Assembly: GCA_965657135.1 (NCBI GenBank)
Contig: CBFHNF010000008.1
Location: 49,583 to 113,582, forward strand
Source of the DNA: HIMB11 sp965657135
Lineage (GTDB): Bacteria; Pseudomonadota; Alphaproteobacteria; Rhodobacterales; Rhodobacteraceae
Direction of reading: 5' to 3'
DNA: 64,000 nt
In this document: in pieces, positions 35,641-42,813 of the stretch
Layout: every line of letters begins with the position of its first letter
Position numbering within the stretch: position 1 is the stretch's first letter
The notes under the pieces: model-generated
Told to the model about the DNA's origin: nothing
The model's database searches: none
What the model saw: only the letters and a program-made list of their open reading frames with translations
Position numbers and translations under genes: made by a program

Positions 35641-35955
35641 TCATCGAGGCCAAAATGGATTTGCCGATGCCATTACGCCTTGCACCTTAGACAACAGACG
35701 ATTGAATGGTTTTGGGCGCGGGATCGCGTGGCTTGTGAGCAGGTCATGAAACCGTTTTGGCCAGTGTTCCAGCCTGTCACGAAATGGAATATAGGTGCTT
35801 GGATGTGACCAAAAAAATTGAACACCGCGATTAAAGCCCACTTTGTAACATTGTGCGCCTGTAGCATTTAACATTTTTGCCAAATGCGAAAAAAACGGAC
35901 CATGCGGTCCCTGCAGGAACAGAAAGACGCGATTTTGGTTTCCCCGATTGTCCAT
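35641..35955 (-). pseudogene. fragment of KpsS-like capsule polysaccharide export/biosynthesis gene
   Basis: An open frame of 104 codons on the minus strand between ribD and ribE. The first 75 or so residues look like the start of KpsS-type capsule proteins: RVFLFLQGPHGPFFSHLAKML, GAQCYKVGFNRGVQFFW, TYIPFRDRLEHWPKRFHDLL. In full-length relatives a segment like YGDTRPIH and some 300 further residues follow; here the similarity stops after HDLLTSHAI and a short unrelated tail ends at a stop. I infer a 3' deletion. It fills most of the 439-base space between ribD and ribE. Whether a short peptide is still made is unknown. Confidence 0.6.
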
Positions 35956-36001
35956 TCGTCCTATTTAACCCATAACACGATCTTAAATTGATCTAACGGA
36001 T

Positions 36002-36029
36002 AACTTGGGCAAGATTTAGACCAAGTTTT
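36002..36029 (+). terminator. weak hairpin ahead of ribE
   Basis: AACTTGG/CCAAGTT, a 7-bp perfect stem with a 12-base loop followed by TTT, ending 24 bases before the ribE ATG. It could be an attenuator, but I found no FMN-riboswitch consensus around it. Confidence 0.3.
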
Positions 36030-36052
36030 GTTAAATGGAGAAATGGGAAAAA

Positions 36053-36652
36053 ATGTTTACAGGTATCATTACAGATGTGGGCGTCGTTTTAGAAACCGAA
36101 CAGCGCGGTGATTTGCGTGCGCGCATTCAAACCACATATGACACATCTGGAATTGATATCGGTGCATCTATTGCCTGTGATGGGGTGTGTTTGACGGCGA
36201 TCGATCTGGGCCCTGATTGGTTCGATGTTGATATTAGTGCAGAAACATTGTCCAAGACCAACATTGGTGGCAGCGATGGATGGCCTGTTGGGAAACGGTT
36301 GAACTTAGAGCGCGCCTTGAAAGTTGGCGATGAATTGGGTGGCCATATTGTATCCGGGCACGTTGATGGTGTGGCTGAATTGCTCGATATGCAAGATGAA
36401 GGGGACAGTACGCGATTGGTGATCAAAGCGCCTGATGCCCTTGCACGTTTCATCGCGCCCAAGGGATCGGTTGCGTTAAACGGTACATCTTTGACAGTGA
36501 ATGATGTCGAAAAACAGACGTTTGGCATTAATCTGGTGCCCCATACCAAAACGGTCACGACTTGGGGCGAGATGGCGGTTGGGGACCACATTAATTTGGA
36601 AATCGATACCTTGGCACGTTATGTTGCGCGACTGGCTGATTATCAGGGTTAA
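36053..36652 (+). CDS. ribE: riboflavin synthase, alpha subunit
   Basis: Dismutates two 6,7-dimethyl-8-ribityllumazine molecules to riboflavin. It has the canonical MFTGIITDVG start at ATG 36053 and two lumazine-binding repeats: SIACDGVCLTAIDLG with LNLERALKVGDELGGHIVSGHVDG, and SVALNGTSLTVNDV with INLEIDTLARYVARL. About 199 residues. Its stop TAA shares the four bases TTAA with the stop of the convergent YeeE gene. The RBS GGAG...GGGA is present. Confidence 0.96.
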   Translation: MFTGIITDVGVVLETEQRGDLRARIQTTYDTSGIDIGASIACDGVCLTAIDLGPDWFDVDISAETLSKTNIGGSDGWPVGKRLNLERALKVGDELGGHIVSGHVDGVAELLDMQDEGDSTRLVIKAPDALARFIAPKGSVALNGTSLTVNDVEKQTFGINLVPHTKTVTTWGEMAVGDHINLEIDTLARYVARLADYQG

Positions 36653-37704
36653 GCGCGCACAAATCCTTCGATCAGTTGTTTAAGGCCGATCCGTGCGCCC
36701 AAAAAGATGGCGGCAAATGTCACTGGTCCTGAATACGCCAAGAGGCTAAAGGCCGTGATCCCTTGGCCAACAGAGCAGCCAAAAGCAAGGATTGCACCGA
36801 CCCCCATAATTGCGGCACCTATGATCTGGCGTCGCAATTCGCGCGGATCTTCGCATGCCTCCCAGCGGAAATGGCCCTTGACCATTGATCCTAAGAAGGC
36901 GCCAGCAAGAACACCTGCCACGGATCCAATAGCGAAATTCAAACCCAGTGCGCTGCCGTTCATGGCATAAATGATAGTATCACCCACTGGAGCGACAAAC
37001 GTGTGCGAGCGGATGTCCGCACTTGCAAATCCATGATCGGCAATCCACTGGGTACCAGTCCATCCGCTGGCGATGGCGACACCGACAACAATGGACCAAA
37101 AAATGGCCTTGCCTTCAAGATGAAATCGATCGCCGCTGAGGGTTGCAAGTGTGATTAGGACTGCGATTGCCATTCCAATCATAGGAACGCTGAGTGGTAG
37201 GGCGTCTGCTAGCAAATAGGCGATGCTTGGGATCGCTTGGTCGGTTATTTCATCAACAGGGAATATCCTGACACGCACCACGGCAAGTGGGCCAGACATT
37301 ACAACAAAGGCTGATATACCGGCCACAAGGACAATGACGAATGATCGTAAATCGCCACCACCTAGGCGCGCCAATGCGCCATATCCACAGTTGCCACTGA
37401 GTGCCATGCCATATCCAAACATCACACCACCAATGATAGAATATAGAGGGTTCCAATGCTGTGATAGATAGGCTGTGCGGGTTGGATCAAATAGGCCTGT
37501 TGCCATTGATGCGAACACTGCAAACATCGCAATGCCAATGCTAAGCCCCCACATACGCAACCGCGTTTGGCTGTTTGCGTAAAGGTAATCCTCAATTGCA
37601 CCAAGCGTGCAGAACCGGCCCATGCGCGCAGCAAGGCCAAGCATTATGCCACCGATGCCGCCGATCAACGCGGCCAGCTGACCTTCGTTCAGAAGCTCAA
37701 ACAT
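36649..37704 (-). CDS. soxT: YeeE/YedE family sulfur transporter (SoxT-like)
   Basis: Integral membrane protein of about 351 residues with two tandem sulfur-transport repeats and roughly ten helices. Hallmark cysteines are in GRFCTLGAIED (Cys32), LSGNCGYGALARLGGGD and FGCSVGQGITAFSLLA. YeeE/YedE proteins import thiosulfate or related sulfur species, and the member in sox clusters is called SoxT. It lies downstream of soxR on the same strand (66-base gap), consistent with an operon soxS-hbpS-soxR-soxT. ATG 37704 is preferred over a TTG two codons upstream. The stop overlaps ribE. Confidence 0.85.
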   Translation of the reverse strand: MFELLNEGQLAALIGGIGGIMLGLAARMGRFCTLGAIEDYLYANSQTRLRMWGLSIGIAMFAVFASMATGLFDPTRTAYLSQHWNPLYSIIGGVMFGYGMALSGNCGYGALARLGGGDLRSFVIVLVAGISAFVVMSGPLAVVRVRIFPVDEITDQAIPSIAYLLADALPLSVPMIGMAIAVLITLATLSGDRFHLEGKAIFWSIVVGVAIASGWTGTQWIADHGFASADIRSHTFVAPVGDTIIYAMNGSALGLNFAIGSVAGVLAGAFLGSMVKGHFRWEACEDPRELRRQIIGAAIMGVGAILAFGCSVGQGITAFSLLAYSGPVTFAAIFLGARIGLKQLIEGFVRA

Positions 37705-37770
37705 GACCAATATCCCTCTGTTTTACCTGCACCCTAAATTGGAGAGGATAATTGAGTCAACAATGTAGGT

Positions 37771-38118
37771 TTAGTTTGAGACGTTTACATCTTTGCAAAA
37801 TAGATCGTATACGACCTCTAAAACGCGTTTTGGCTTGTCATCTGCTAGGCGGTAGTAGATTGTTTTTCCATCACGCCTTGGTACGACCAAGCCTTCCAGT
37901 CGAAGCCGAGAAAGTTGCTGGGAAACCGCCGCCTGACGTGCAGCGATCAAATCTTCTAACTCGGTCACAGATTTTTCACCAGAAACCAAATGACACAGGA
38001 TCATCAATCGACCTTCATGACTTATGGCTTTCAGAAACCCAGAGGCGGTTTGTGCTTTGTTCACAATTGCGTCGATTTCATCGTCGGACATATCGTCCGT
38101 AAGTACCGGTAATGTCAT
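37771..38118 (-). CDS. soxR: ArsR-family repressor of sox genes (SoxR/SqrR/BigR type)
   Basis: Winged-helix ArsR-family regulator of 115 residues. The recognition region is AAVSQQLSRLRLEGLVVPRRDGK-like, with DNA-binding helix around 62-76. Two cysteines, Cys42 (MILCHLVSGE) and Cys108 (YDLFCKD), sit where the persulfide-sensing pair of BigR (42/108) and SqrR (41/107) lies, while metal-binding ArsR motifs (ELCVCDL) are absent. This points to a repressor released by sulfane sulfur. A 22-bp inverted repeat and promoter lie directly upstream, suggesting autoregulation. Family knowledge links such SoxR proteins to control of soxS-V and soxW-X intergenic regions. Confidence 0.88.
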   Translation of the reverse strand: MTLPVLTDDMSDDEIDAIVNKAQTASGFLKAISHEGRLMILCHLVSGEKSVTELEDLIAARQAAVSQQLSRLRLEGLVVPRRDGKTIYYRLADDKPKRVLEVVYDLFCKDVNVSN

Positions 38119-38135
38119 TAAAACGTCCTTATCTC

Positions 38136-38158
38136 TTGCAAATATACGAATATTTGCA
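38136..38158 (-). promoter_or_regulatory. putative SoxR operator at the soxR promoter
   Basis: TGCAAATAT-ACGA-ATATTTGCA, 9-bp perfect arms (38137-38158). Read on the plus strand, bases 38136-38151 also fit the 16-bp pattern wTkCA-N7-GAAT shared with sites before soxV, soxX and soxB. It overlaps the spacer and -10 of the soxR promoter, as expected for a repressor. Confidence 0.65.
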
Positions 38159-38168
38159 GAAAAAGCAA
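38141..38168 (-). promoter_or_regulatory. putative soxR promoter
   Basis: On the minus strand, -35 TTGCTT (38168-38163), 16-base spacer, -10 TATATT (38146-38141), 23 bases before the soxR ATG. The operator-like palindrome covers the -10. Confidence 0.5.
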
Positions 38169-38189
38169 CACTTGTGCGTTCGGAACGCT

Positions 38190-38678
38190 TTAAAATGCGA
38201 TGTCATCTGAAATTGCGTCTATGCCCGCTTGTGCGCAAATTTCATCCAATTCTGGGCCTGGCGCACCAGATACACCAATCCCAGCAACGATGCTGCCTTC
38301 GCCGGAGTAAACGACCAATCCGCCACCAAGAGGTAGCGCCTCATCCAATAAGCGGATACCCGATGCGACACTGCCAGCTTTGGTCTGCTCTGCAAGGTCG
38401 CTGGTGGATGTACGAAAACTCACTGCAGTCCACGCCTTTCGCCGTGATGTATCATAAACGTGCAATCCAGCGTAGCGATTTTTCAGGTAGGCTTGTGGTT
38501 GGCCTGATCGATCAACAACTGTTACGCCAACTTGATACCCACGTTCTTCACAGGCGTTCATGGCTTCTTGTGCCATTTTCAGGGCTAACTTGGGCGTGAG
38601 TATTTGAAAATCAACATAGGCATCCTCGGCAGATGCAGCAGTTGCGAACATCACTAATAAGGCGAATAGTTTATTCAT
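38190..38678 (-). CDS. HbpS/GlcG-like heme-binding family protein (DUF336)
   Basis: Exported 162-residue protein: signal peptide MNKLFALLVMFATAASA, then the GlcG/HbpS fold with LALKMAQEAMNACEERGYQVGVTVVDRSG, the KAWTAVSFRTST helix and LGGGLVVYSGEGSIVAGIGVSGA. Members bind heme or act as extracellular sensor partners; the role in sulfur oxidation is not known. Its ATG overlaps the soxS stop by 4 bases, and soxR follows after a 71-base gap, so it is embedded in the sox accessory operon. Confidence 0.82.
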   Translation of the reverse strand: MNKLFALLVMFATAASAEDAYVDFQILTPKLALKMAQEAMNACEERGYQVGVTVVDRSGQPQAYLKNRYAGLHVYDTSRRKAWTAVSFRTSTSDLAEQTKAGSVASGIRLLDEALPLGGGLVVYSGEGSIVAGIGVSGAPGPELDEICAQAGIDAISDDIAF

Positions 38679-39043
38679 CGTCCGGTCGCCTTGAAATCGG
38701 TTTCACGTTCTAAAATCATCTCTAAAACCCCCCAGAAGAAATCTTCACTCATGTAACCTTCCATTCTTGCAATTTCTCGATCTCCATCGGTAATCACGAA
38801 GGTAGGAGTAAACACGACGGCGGCCTTGATTCCAGGGGTTGAGCCAGCTTCTTTGATGTCTACCATTCGCACTGGTGCGAACATACCGACATCGGACTTG
38901 GGGTAAATAGGTGCGATGTCTTCCTTCCAACGCTCGCAATAATGGCATCCTTGTTGTTCAACCATTACTAATTCATACGCAACGCTTGGTTGCGCGAGGA
39001 CTGTCATAATTATCGCAACAGTTATTTTAATCAGTTTCCGCAT
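38675..39043 (-). CDS. soxS: thioredoxin-like protein SoxS
   Basis: Periplasmic thioredoxin-fold protein (122 residues): signal peptide ending PSVA, the redox motif CHYC at residues 33-36, and the cis-proline region FTPTFVITDG. In Paracoccus-type systems SoxS keeps SoxYZ active by reducing its C-terminal cysteine adducts. It is divergent from soxV and first in the minus-strand accessory operon. Not to be confused with the superoxide regulator of the same name. Confidence 0.88.
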   Translation of the reverse strand: MRKLIKITVAIIMTVLAQPSVAYELVMVEQQGCHYCERWKEDIAPIYPKSDVGMFAPVRMVDIKEAGSTPGIKAAVVFTPTFVITDGDREIARMEGYMSEDFFWGVLEMILERETDFKATGR

Positions 39044-39056
39044 CGGTTTTGCCTAA

Positions 39057-39085
39057 TTGACGAAAGTATATTCATGAAACATAAT
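39057..39085 (+). promoter_or_regulatory. putative soxV promoter with overlapping SoxR site
   Basis: -35 TTGACG (39057-39062), 17-base spacer, -10 CATAAT (39080-39085), 32 bases before the soxV ATG. The 16-bp ATTC-N8-TAAT at 39070-39085 overlaps spacer and -10, differing from ATTC-N8-GAAT by one base, and sits in the soxS-soxV divergent gap where SoxR is known to bind in related systems. Confidence 0.6.
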
Positions 39086-39117
39086 ATGTTCATCCCACCT
39101 TTACAAGGAATCCTAGA

Positions 39118-39855
39118 ATGTTGGATGTGTCATTTTGGAGTGCGTTTGTTGGCGGGCTTGTTGTTTTTTTCTCGCCTTGCATTTTACCGATCGTGCCATT
39201 CTACCTAAGTTACATGGCTGGAACGGGTATAAACGTGTTGTCCGAAGATGGAGAACTTCCGCCAGGTATTCAAACCAAGGCGGTTTTGTCATCTGTGATG
39301 TTTTCGCTTGGCATCATTACAGTTTTTGTACTTTTGGGTGCAGCGGCCTTTTCAATTTCGCAGAGCTTTCGCACTTATCAGGATGAGTTCCGCTACGGTG
39401 CAGCGGCCATTATCCTTCTGATTGGACTGCATTTTTTGGGCGTTATCCGCATCGGATTTTTGAACCGTCAATTCCAGGTGCAAGCTGGGGACACAAACAA
39501 TATGTCGATCCTTGGCTCTTATGTCGTCGGTTTGGCATTTGCAGCAGGTTGGACGCCGTGTGTGGGTGGCGTGTTGACTGCGGTTGTGATGACGGCATCA
39601 TTTGAAGACACAGCCTATCAAGGAATCGGACTGTTGTTCATCTTTGGTCTTGGGTTGACCCTGCCATTCATTGTTGCTGCATTTTTCATCAAACCCTTTC
39701 TAAGATTCGCGGGTAAATTCCGCAGATACTTGGGTATTGTTGAAAAATTTATGGGTTTGTTAATGGTGGGGTTCGCGATTTTGTTAATTACCAACTCTAT
39801 CAATGGTATCGCGAACTGGATGATAGAAACCTTTCCAGTCTTTTTGAGCATATAG
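39118..39855 (+). CDS. soxV: CcdA-type thiol:disulfide transporter SoxV
   Basis: Six-helix membrane protein (245 residues) that carries reductant from cytoplasmic thioredoxin to the periplasm. The two redox cysteines are in FFSPCILPIVPFYLSYM (Cys21) and AAGWTPCVGGVL (Cys148). Position between soxS and soxW identifies it as SoxV, which reduces SoxW. AAGGA precedes the ATG. soxW follows after 12 bases. Confidence 0.94.
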   Translation: MLDVSFWSAFVGGLVVFFSPCILPIVPFYLSYMAGTGINVLSEDGELPPGIQTKAVLSSVMFSLGIITVFVLLGAAAFSISQSFRTYQDEFRYGAAAIILLIGLHFLGVIRIGFLNRQFQVQAGDTNNMSILGSYVVGLAFAAGWTPCVGGVLTAVVMTASFEDTAYQGIGLLFIFGLGLTLPFIVAAFFIKPFLRFAGKFRRYLGIVEKFMGLLMVGFAILLITNSINGIANWMIETFPVFLSI

Positions 39856-39867
39856 TGAGGAATAGAC

Positions 39868-40440
39868 ATGCGCTTTGTATATACATTTCTAACAGCCGTA
39901 TTTTTCGGCAATTTTGTTGCAGCCGCGACAGTTGGCGATGACGGGCTGCACATTCAGCCATGGATCCGTGACACATTCAAAGATTTGCAAGAAGACTTGG
40001 ATGAGGCAAATGCCGAAGGAAAACGGCTTGCGATCTTTTTTGAACAACGTGGCTGTATTTATTGCACGAAAATGCACGAAACAGTTTATCCGGACCCTGA
40101 GCTGTCGGATTACATTGACGAAAACTTTTTTGTAATTCAGCTGAATTTGCACGGCGACCTTGAGGTTGTGGATTTTGACGGCGAAACTCTCAGTGAAAAG
40201 AAGATTGCACGTAAATGGGGGATTCTTTTCACGCCTAGCGTGATTTTTCTACCAGAGGTGGTGGATGGGGACAAAACTGCAATCCAATCTGCAGTCGCAA
40301 TGATGCCCGGTGCGTTTGGTCGTGGGACAACTTTGGACATGTTCACATGGGTGAATGAAAAACGCTACGAACTTGATTCTGATGAAGATTTTCAGCGGTA
40401 TCATGCGCGTCGTATCGAGGAACGTCGGGTTGCGAAATAA
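39868..40440 (+). CDS. soxW: periplasmic thioredoxin SoxW
   Basis: A 190-residue exported thioredoxin-like protein: signal peptide about 1-20, then FFEQRGCIYCTKMH with the CxxC at residues 63-66 and the cis-proline LFTPSVIFLP. The last segment is rich in charged residues. It is the expected partner of SoxV and stands just before the soxX promoter region. Confidence 0.92.
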   Translation: MRFVYTFLTAVFFGNFVAAATVGDDGLHIQPWIRDTFKDLQEDLDEANAEGKRLAIFFEQRGCIYCTKMHETVYPDPELSDYIDENFFVIQLNLHGDLEVVDFDGETLSEKKIARKWGILFTPSVIFLPEVVDGDKTAIQSAVAMMPGAFGRGTTLDMFTWVNEKRYELDSDEDFQRYHARRIEERRVAK

Positions 40441-40446
40441 TAATTT

Positions 40447-40462
40447 ATTCACAATTGTGAAT
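40447..40462 (+). promoter_or_regulatory. putative SoxR operator before soxXYZA
   Basis: ATTCACAATTGTGAAT, a perfect 16-bp palindrome that matches ATTC-N8-GAAT exactly, 84 bases before the soxX ATG in the soxW-soxX gap. This is the second intergenic region bound by SoxR in related Sox systems. I could not place a convincing -35/-10 next to it. Confidence 0.7.
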
Positions 40463-40545
40463 TTGTTGTTGCGTAAACCCCCGTTCGTGGCCTACGGTAT
40501 ACAGTAGCTATCGTAGCCGACAAATTGGTAGCCAAGGGAGGATTT

Positions 40546-41022
40546 ATGAAGCTAACAACAATTACACTTGCGGCAGTGGTTGCTTTGACAACTGCAGCGA
40601 CCGCAGAAACTGTTGCACCGGCAAATGTTAAATACGATGAGTATGGAGCAGTTGCTGCGTCTTTAACTGGTGTCGCAGGTGACGCGGCGAATGGCGCAGT
40701 GGTCATGAGAACCAAGTCAAAAGGGAACTGCATTGCGTGTCACGCTGTGTCAGCGCTGAACGATGCACCATTCCACGGTGAAGTTGGTCCAGAGCTTGAT
40801 GGCGTTGGCGATCGCTGGAGCCCGGCAGAGCTGCGCGGAATTTTGGCGAATGCAAAGGTCACCTTCGATGGAACGATTATGCCTTCATACTATAAAGTAG
40901 ATGGTTTCATTCGTCCTGGTAATGCATACACAGGAAAAGCTGCAGAGGGCGCGCTAAGCCCATTGCTAGCTGCACAAGATATCGAAGATGTGGTGGCGTT
41001 TCTTTCAACTTTGAAAGAGTAG
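40546..41022 (+). CDS. soxX: sulfur-oxidizing cytochrome c SoxX
   Basis: Monoheme subunit of SoxAX, which couples thiosulfate oxidatively to the SoxY cysteine. Signal peptide ends ATAE near residue 20; the heme site is CIACH (Cys62, Cys65, His66), and Met112 in IMPSYYKVDG is the likely distal ligand. ATG 40546 has GGGAGGA upstream; an in-frame GTG 7 codons earlier is not needed. 158 residues. Confidence 0.95.
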   Translation: MKLTTITLAAVVALTTAATAETVAPANVKYDEYGAVAASLTGVAGDAANGAVVMRTKSKGNCIACHAVSALNDAPFHGEVGPELDGVGDRWSPAELRGILANAKVTFDGTIMPSYYKVDGFIRPGNAYTGKAAEGALSPLLAAQDIEDVVAFLSTLKE

Positions 41023-41051
41023 TCACTTAATAGAGGATTAAGGAGAGTAAT

Positions 41052-41468
41052 ATGGAATTCTCAAGACGCGACACGTTGGCGCTTGGGGTTGGTGCAGCTG
41101 CACTAACCATGCTTCCGATCAGTGTATCTGCTGCTGCAGATGACGCGGTGGCAGCCTTTACTGGCGGAGCTGATGTTTCAGAAACAGGTGTTGAGCTAAC
41201 AGCACCAGAGATTGCTGAAAACGGAAACACTGTTCCAATTTCTGTTGAGGCAGAAGGTGCAGTGTCAGTATTGATATTGGCTGCAGGCAACCCGACTCCG
41301 GGCGTTGCGCAGTTTAATTTCGGTGCAATGTCAGGAGCGCAAGCGGCATCAACGCGCGTTCGCTTGGCAGGAACACAAGATATTATTGCAGTTGCGAAAA
41401 TGGCGGACGGCAGCTTTGCGAAAGCACAGCAGACCGTGAAAGTCACAATCGGCGGCTGCGGCGGCTAA
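41052..41468 (+). CDS. soxY: thiosulfate oxidation carrier protein SoxY
   Basis: Carries sulfur intermediates on the C-terminal cysteine of its swinging arm. The protein ends GGCGG with Cys136, the family's diagnostic tail. The Tat signal FSRRDTLALG is at 4-13, and the hydrophobic stretch ends near residue 28. 138 residues; AAGGAG precedes the ATG. It is exported folded with SoxZ. Confidence 0.97.
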   Translation: MEFSRRDTLALGVGAAALTMLPISVSAAADDAVAAFTGGADVSETGVELTAPEIAENGNTVPISVEAEGAVSVLILAAGNPTPGVAQFNFGAMSGAQAASTRVRLAGTQDIIAVAKMADGSFAKAQQTVKVTIGGCGG

Positions 41469-41485
41469 TAGAGGAGTATTGAACA

Positions 41486-41815
41486 ATGGCATCTGGTGTA
41501 AAACCACGCGTAAAAGCTCCTAAAAAGGTAGCTGCGGGCGAAACAGCAACAATCAAGTGTTTGATCAGCCACAAAATGGAATCTGGTCAGCGTAAAGATA
41601 GTGATGGGAATAAAATTCCACGCTCAATTATCAACCGTTTCACTTGTGATTTTAACGGCACGAACGCGCTTGACGTGACTCTTGAGCCTGCAATTTCAAC
41701 AAACCCTTACTTTCAGTTTGAGGTCATGATCCCAGAAGCAGGTGAACTAACGTTCACTTGGTACGATGATGATGGATCAGTGTATGAAACTGCCAAGAAA
41801 GTGGCGATTGGCTAA
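41486..41815 (+). CDS. soxZ: thiosulfate oxidation carrier complex protein SoxZ
   Basis: A 109-residue immunoglobulin-like partner of SoxY without its own signal peptide, so it hitchhikes through Tat with SoxY. Typical stretches are TATIKCLISHKMESGQRKD, NRFTCDFNGT, and LTFTWYDDDGSVYE at the end. It lies 17 bases after soxY, with GAGGAG in front. Confidence 0.97.
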   Translation: MASGVKPRVKAPKKVAAGETATIKCLISHKMESGQRKDSDGNKIPRSIINRFTCDFNGTNALDVTLEPAISTNPYFQFEVMIPEAGELTFTWYDDDGSVYETAKKVAIG

Positions 41816-41876
41816 GGTCGATTGTCAAAGTTATGGCCCTGTCGGAACGGCAGGGTCAAATTCAGGGAGGAATGAG

Positions 41877-42722
41877 ATGAAATTTAAGGCACTAACAGCG
41901 ATTACAGCCGCCTTTCTAGCGACATCGGCTTTCGCGGATGAGAACGCAGAATTGGTTGTCAACGGCGACCTAGAAATGGTTACGAAGACAGCCGCGCCCG
42001 CGCATCTTTCAGATGTAATGGATGAGGTTCTGTCTGGTTGGCGTTTCCGCTCTGCTGAAACCCAAGCGATGCAAATGGACGACTTCGACAACCCTGCAAT
42101 GGTTGCGGTCGACCAAGCCATGGAAGCATGGGCTGAAGTTGATGGTACCGCAGGCAAATCATGTGCGTCATGTCACGGCGATGCCGAAGAAAGCATGGCT
42201 GGTGTACGTGCGGTGTATCCAAAGTGGAACGAAACAGCAGGTGAAGTTCGTACATTGGCAATGCAAATCAACGATTGCCGTGAAAACCAAATGGGCGCCA
42301 AAAAATATGGCTACACATCCGGTCAAATGGCAGCAATGGAAGCTATGATTTCCGTGCAATCGCGTGGGATGCCAGTCAACGTTGCAACCGATGGTCCAGT
42401 TGCGGACGTTTGGGAAGCGGGTAAAGAGCTTTACTACACACGTACTGGTCAACTTGAGCTTTCTTGTGCAAACTGCCACGAAGACAACTATGGTAATATG
42501 ATCCGCGCTGACCACTTGTCACAGGGTCAAATCAACGGATTTCCAGCCTACCGTTTGAAGAATGCTAAGTTGAACACAACACATGCACGCTTCAAAGGCT
42601 GTGTTCGTGATACTCGGGCGGAAACTTATAAGCCAGGTTCAGACGCGTTTATCGCACTTGAGCTATATGTCGCATCACGCGGTAACGGTCTATCTGTCGA
42701 AGCTCCGTCAGTACGCAACTAA
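41877..42722 (+). CDS. soxA: sulfur oxidation diheme cytochrome c SoxA
   Basis: Catalytic subunit of SoxAX (281 residues). Signal peptide ends AFAD at about 20. Two c-heme motifs are present, CASCH (96-100) and CANCH (197-201), so this is the diheme type found in Rhodobacterales. The active-site cysteine that carries a persulfide is Cys242 in FKGCVRDTRAETY. Cys134 may ligate heme 1. ATG 41877 with AGGGAGG upstream is clear; the longer frame runs back into soxZ. A terminator follows. Confidence 0.95.
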   Translation: MKFKALTAITAAFLATSAFADENAELVVNGDLEMVTKTAAPAHLSDVMDEVLSGWRFRSAETQAMQMDDFDNPAMVAVDQAMEAWAEVDGTAGKSCASCHGDAEESMAGVRAVYPKWNETAGEVRTLAMQINDCRENQMGAKKYGYTSGQMAAMEAMISVQSRGMPVNVATDGPVADVWEAGKELYYTRTGQLELSCANCHEDNYGNMIRADHLSQGQINGFPAYRLKNAKLNTTHARFKGCVRDTRAETYKPGSDAFIALELYVASRGNGLSVEAPSVRN

Positions 42723-42729
42723 TCGGATT

Positions 42730-42761
42730 GCCCCGCGGCTGTGATGCTGTGGGGCTTTCTT
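42730..42761 (+). terminator. terminator between soxA and soxB
   Basis: GCCCCGCGG/CTGTGGGGC, a 9-bp stem with two G-U pairs and an 8-base loop, followed by TTTCTT. It suggests soxXYZA and soxBCD can be separate transcripts. Confidence 0.65.
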
Positions 42762-42772
42762 ATGTCTAACTC

Positions 42773-42788
42773 ATTCAAATATGCGCAT
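42773..42788 (+). promoter_or_regulatory. putative SoxR site before soxB
   Basis: ATTCAAATATGCGCAT, which differs from ATTC-N8-GAAT at one base, 26 bases before the soxB ATG and just after the soxA terminator. It shares CAAATAT with the soxR operator and overlaps the 12-bp palindrome ATATGCGCATAT (42779-42790). Weakest of the four sites. Confidence 0.45.
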
Positions 42789-42813
42789 ATGTCGCATTTG
42801 ATAGGAAAATAAC

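Noticed and set aside
35614..36052. FMN riboswitch upstream of ribE
   Set aside because: I looked for the conserved FMN-aptamer segments (such as AGGGCGAAATTC-like boxes) and did not find them; only a weak 7-bp hairpin is present.
37705..37770. SoxR-type site between soxR and soxT
   Set aside because: The gap has a loose ATTG/CAAT pair but nothing matching the 16-bp pattern; soxT is probably co-transcribed with soxR.
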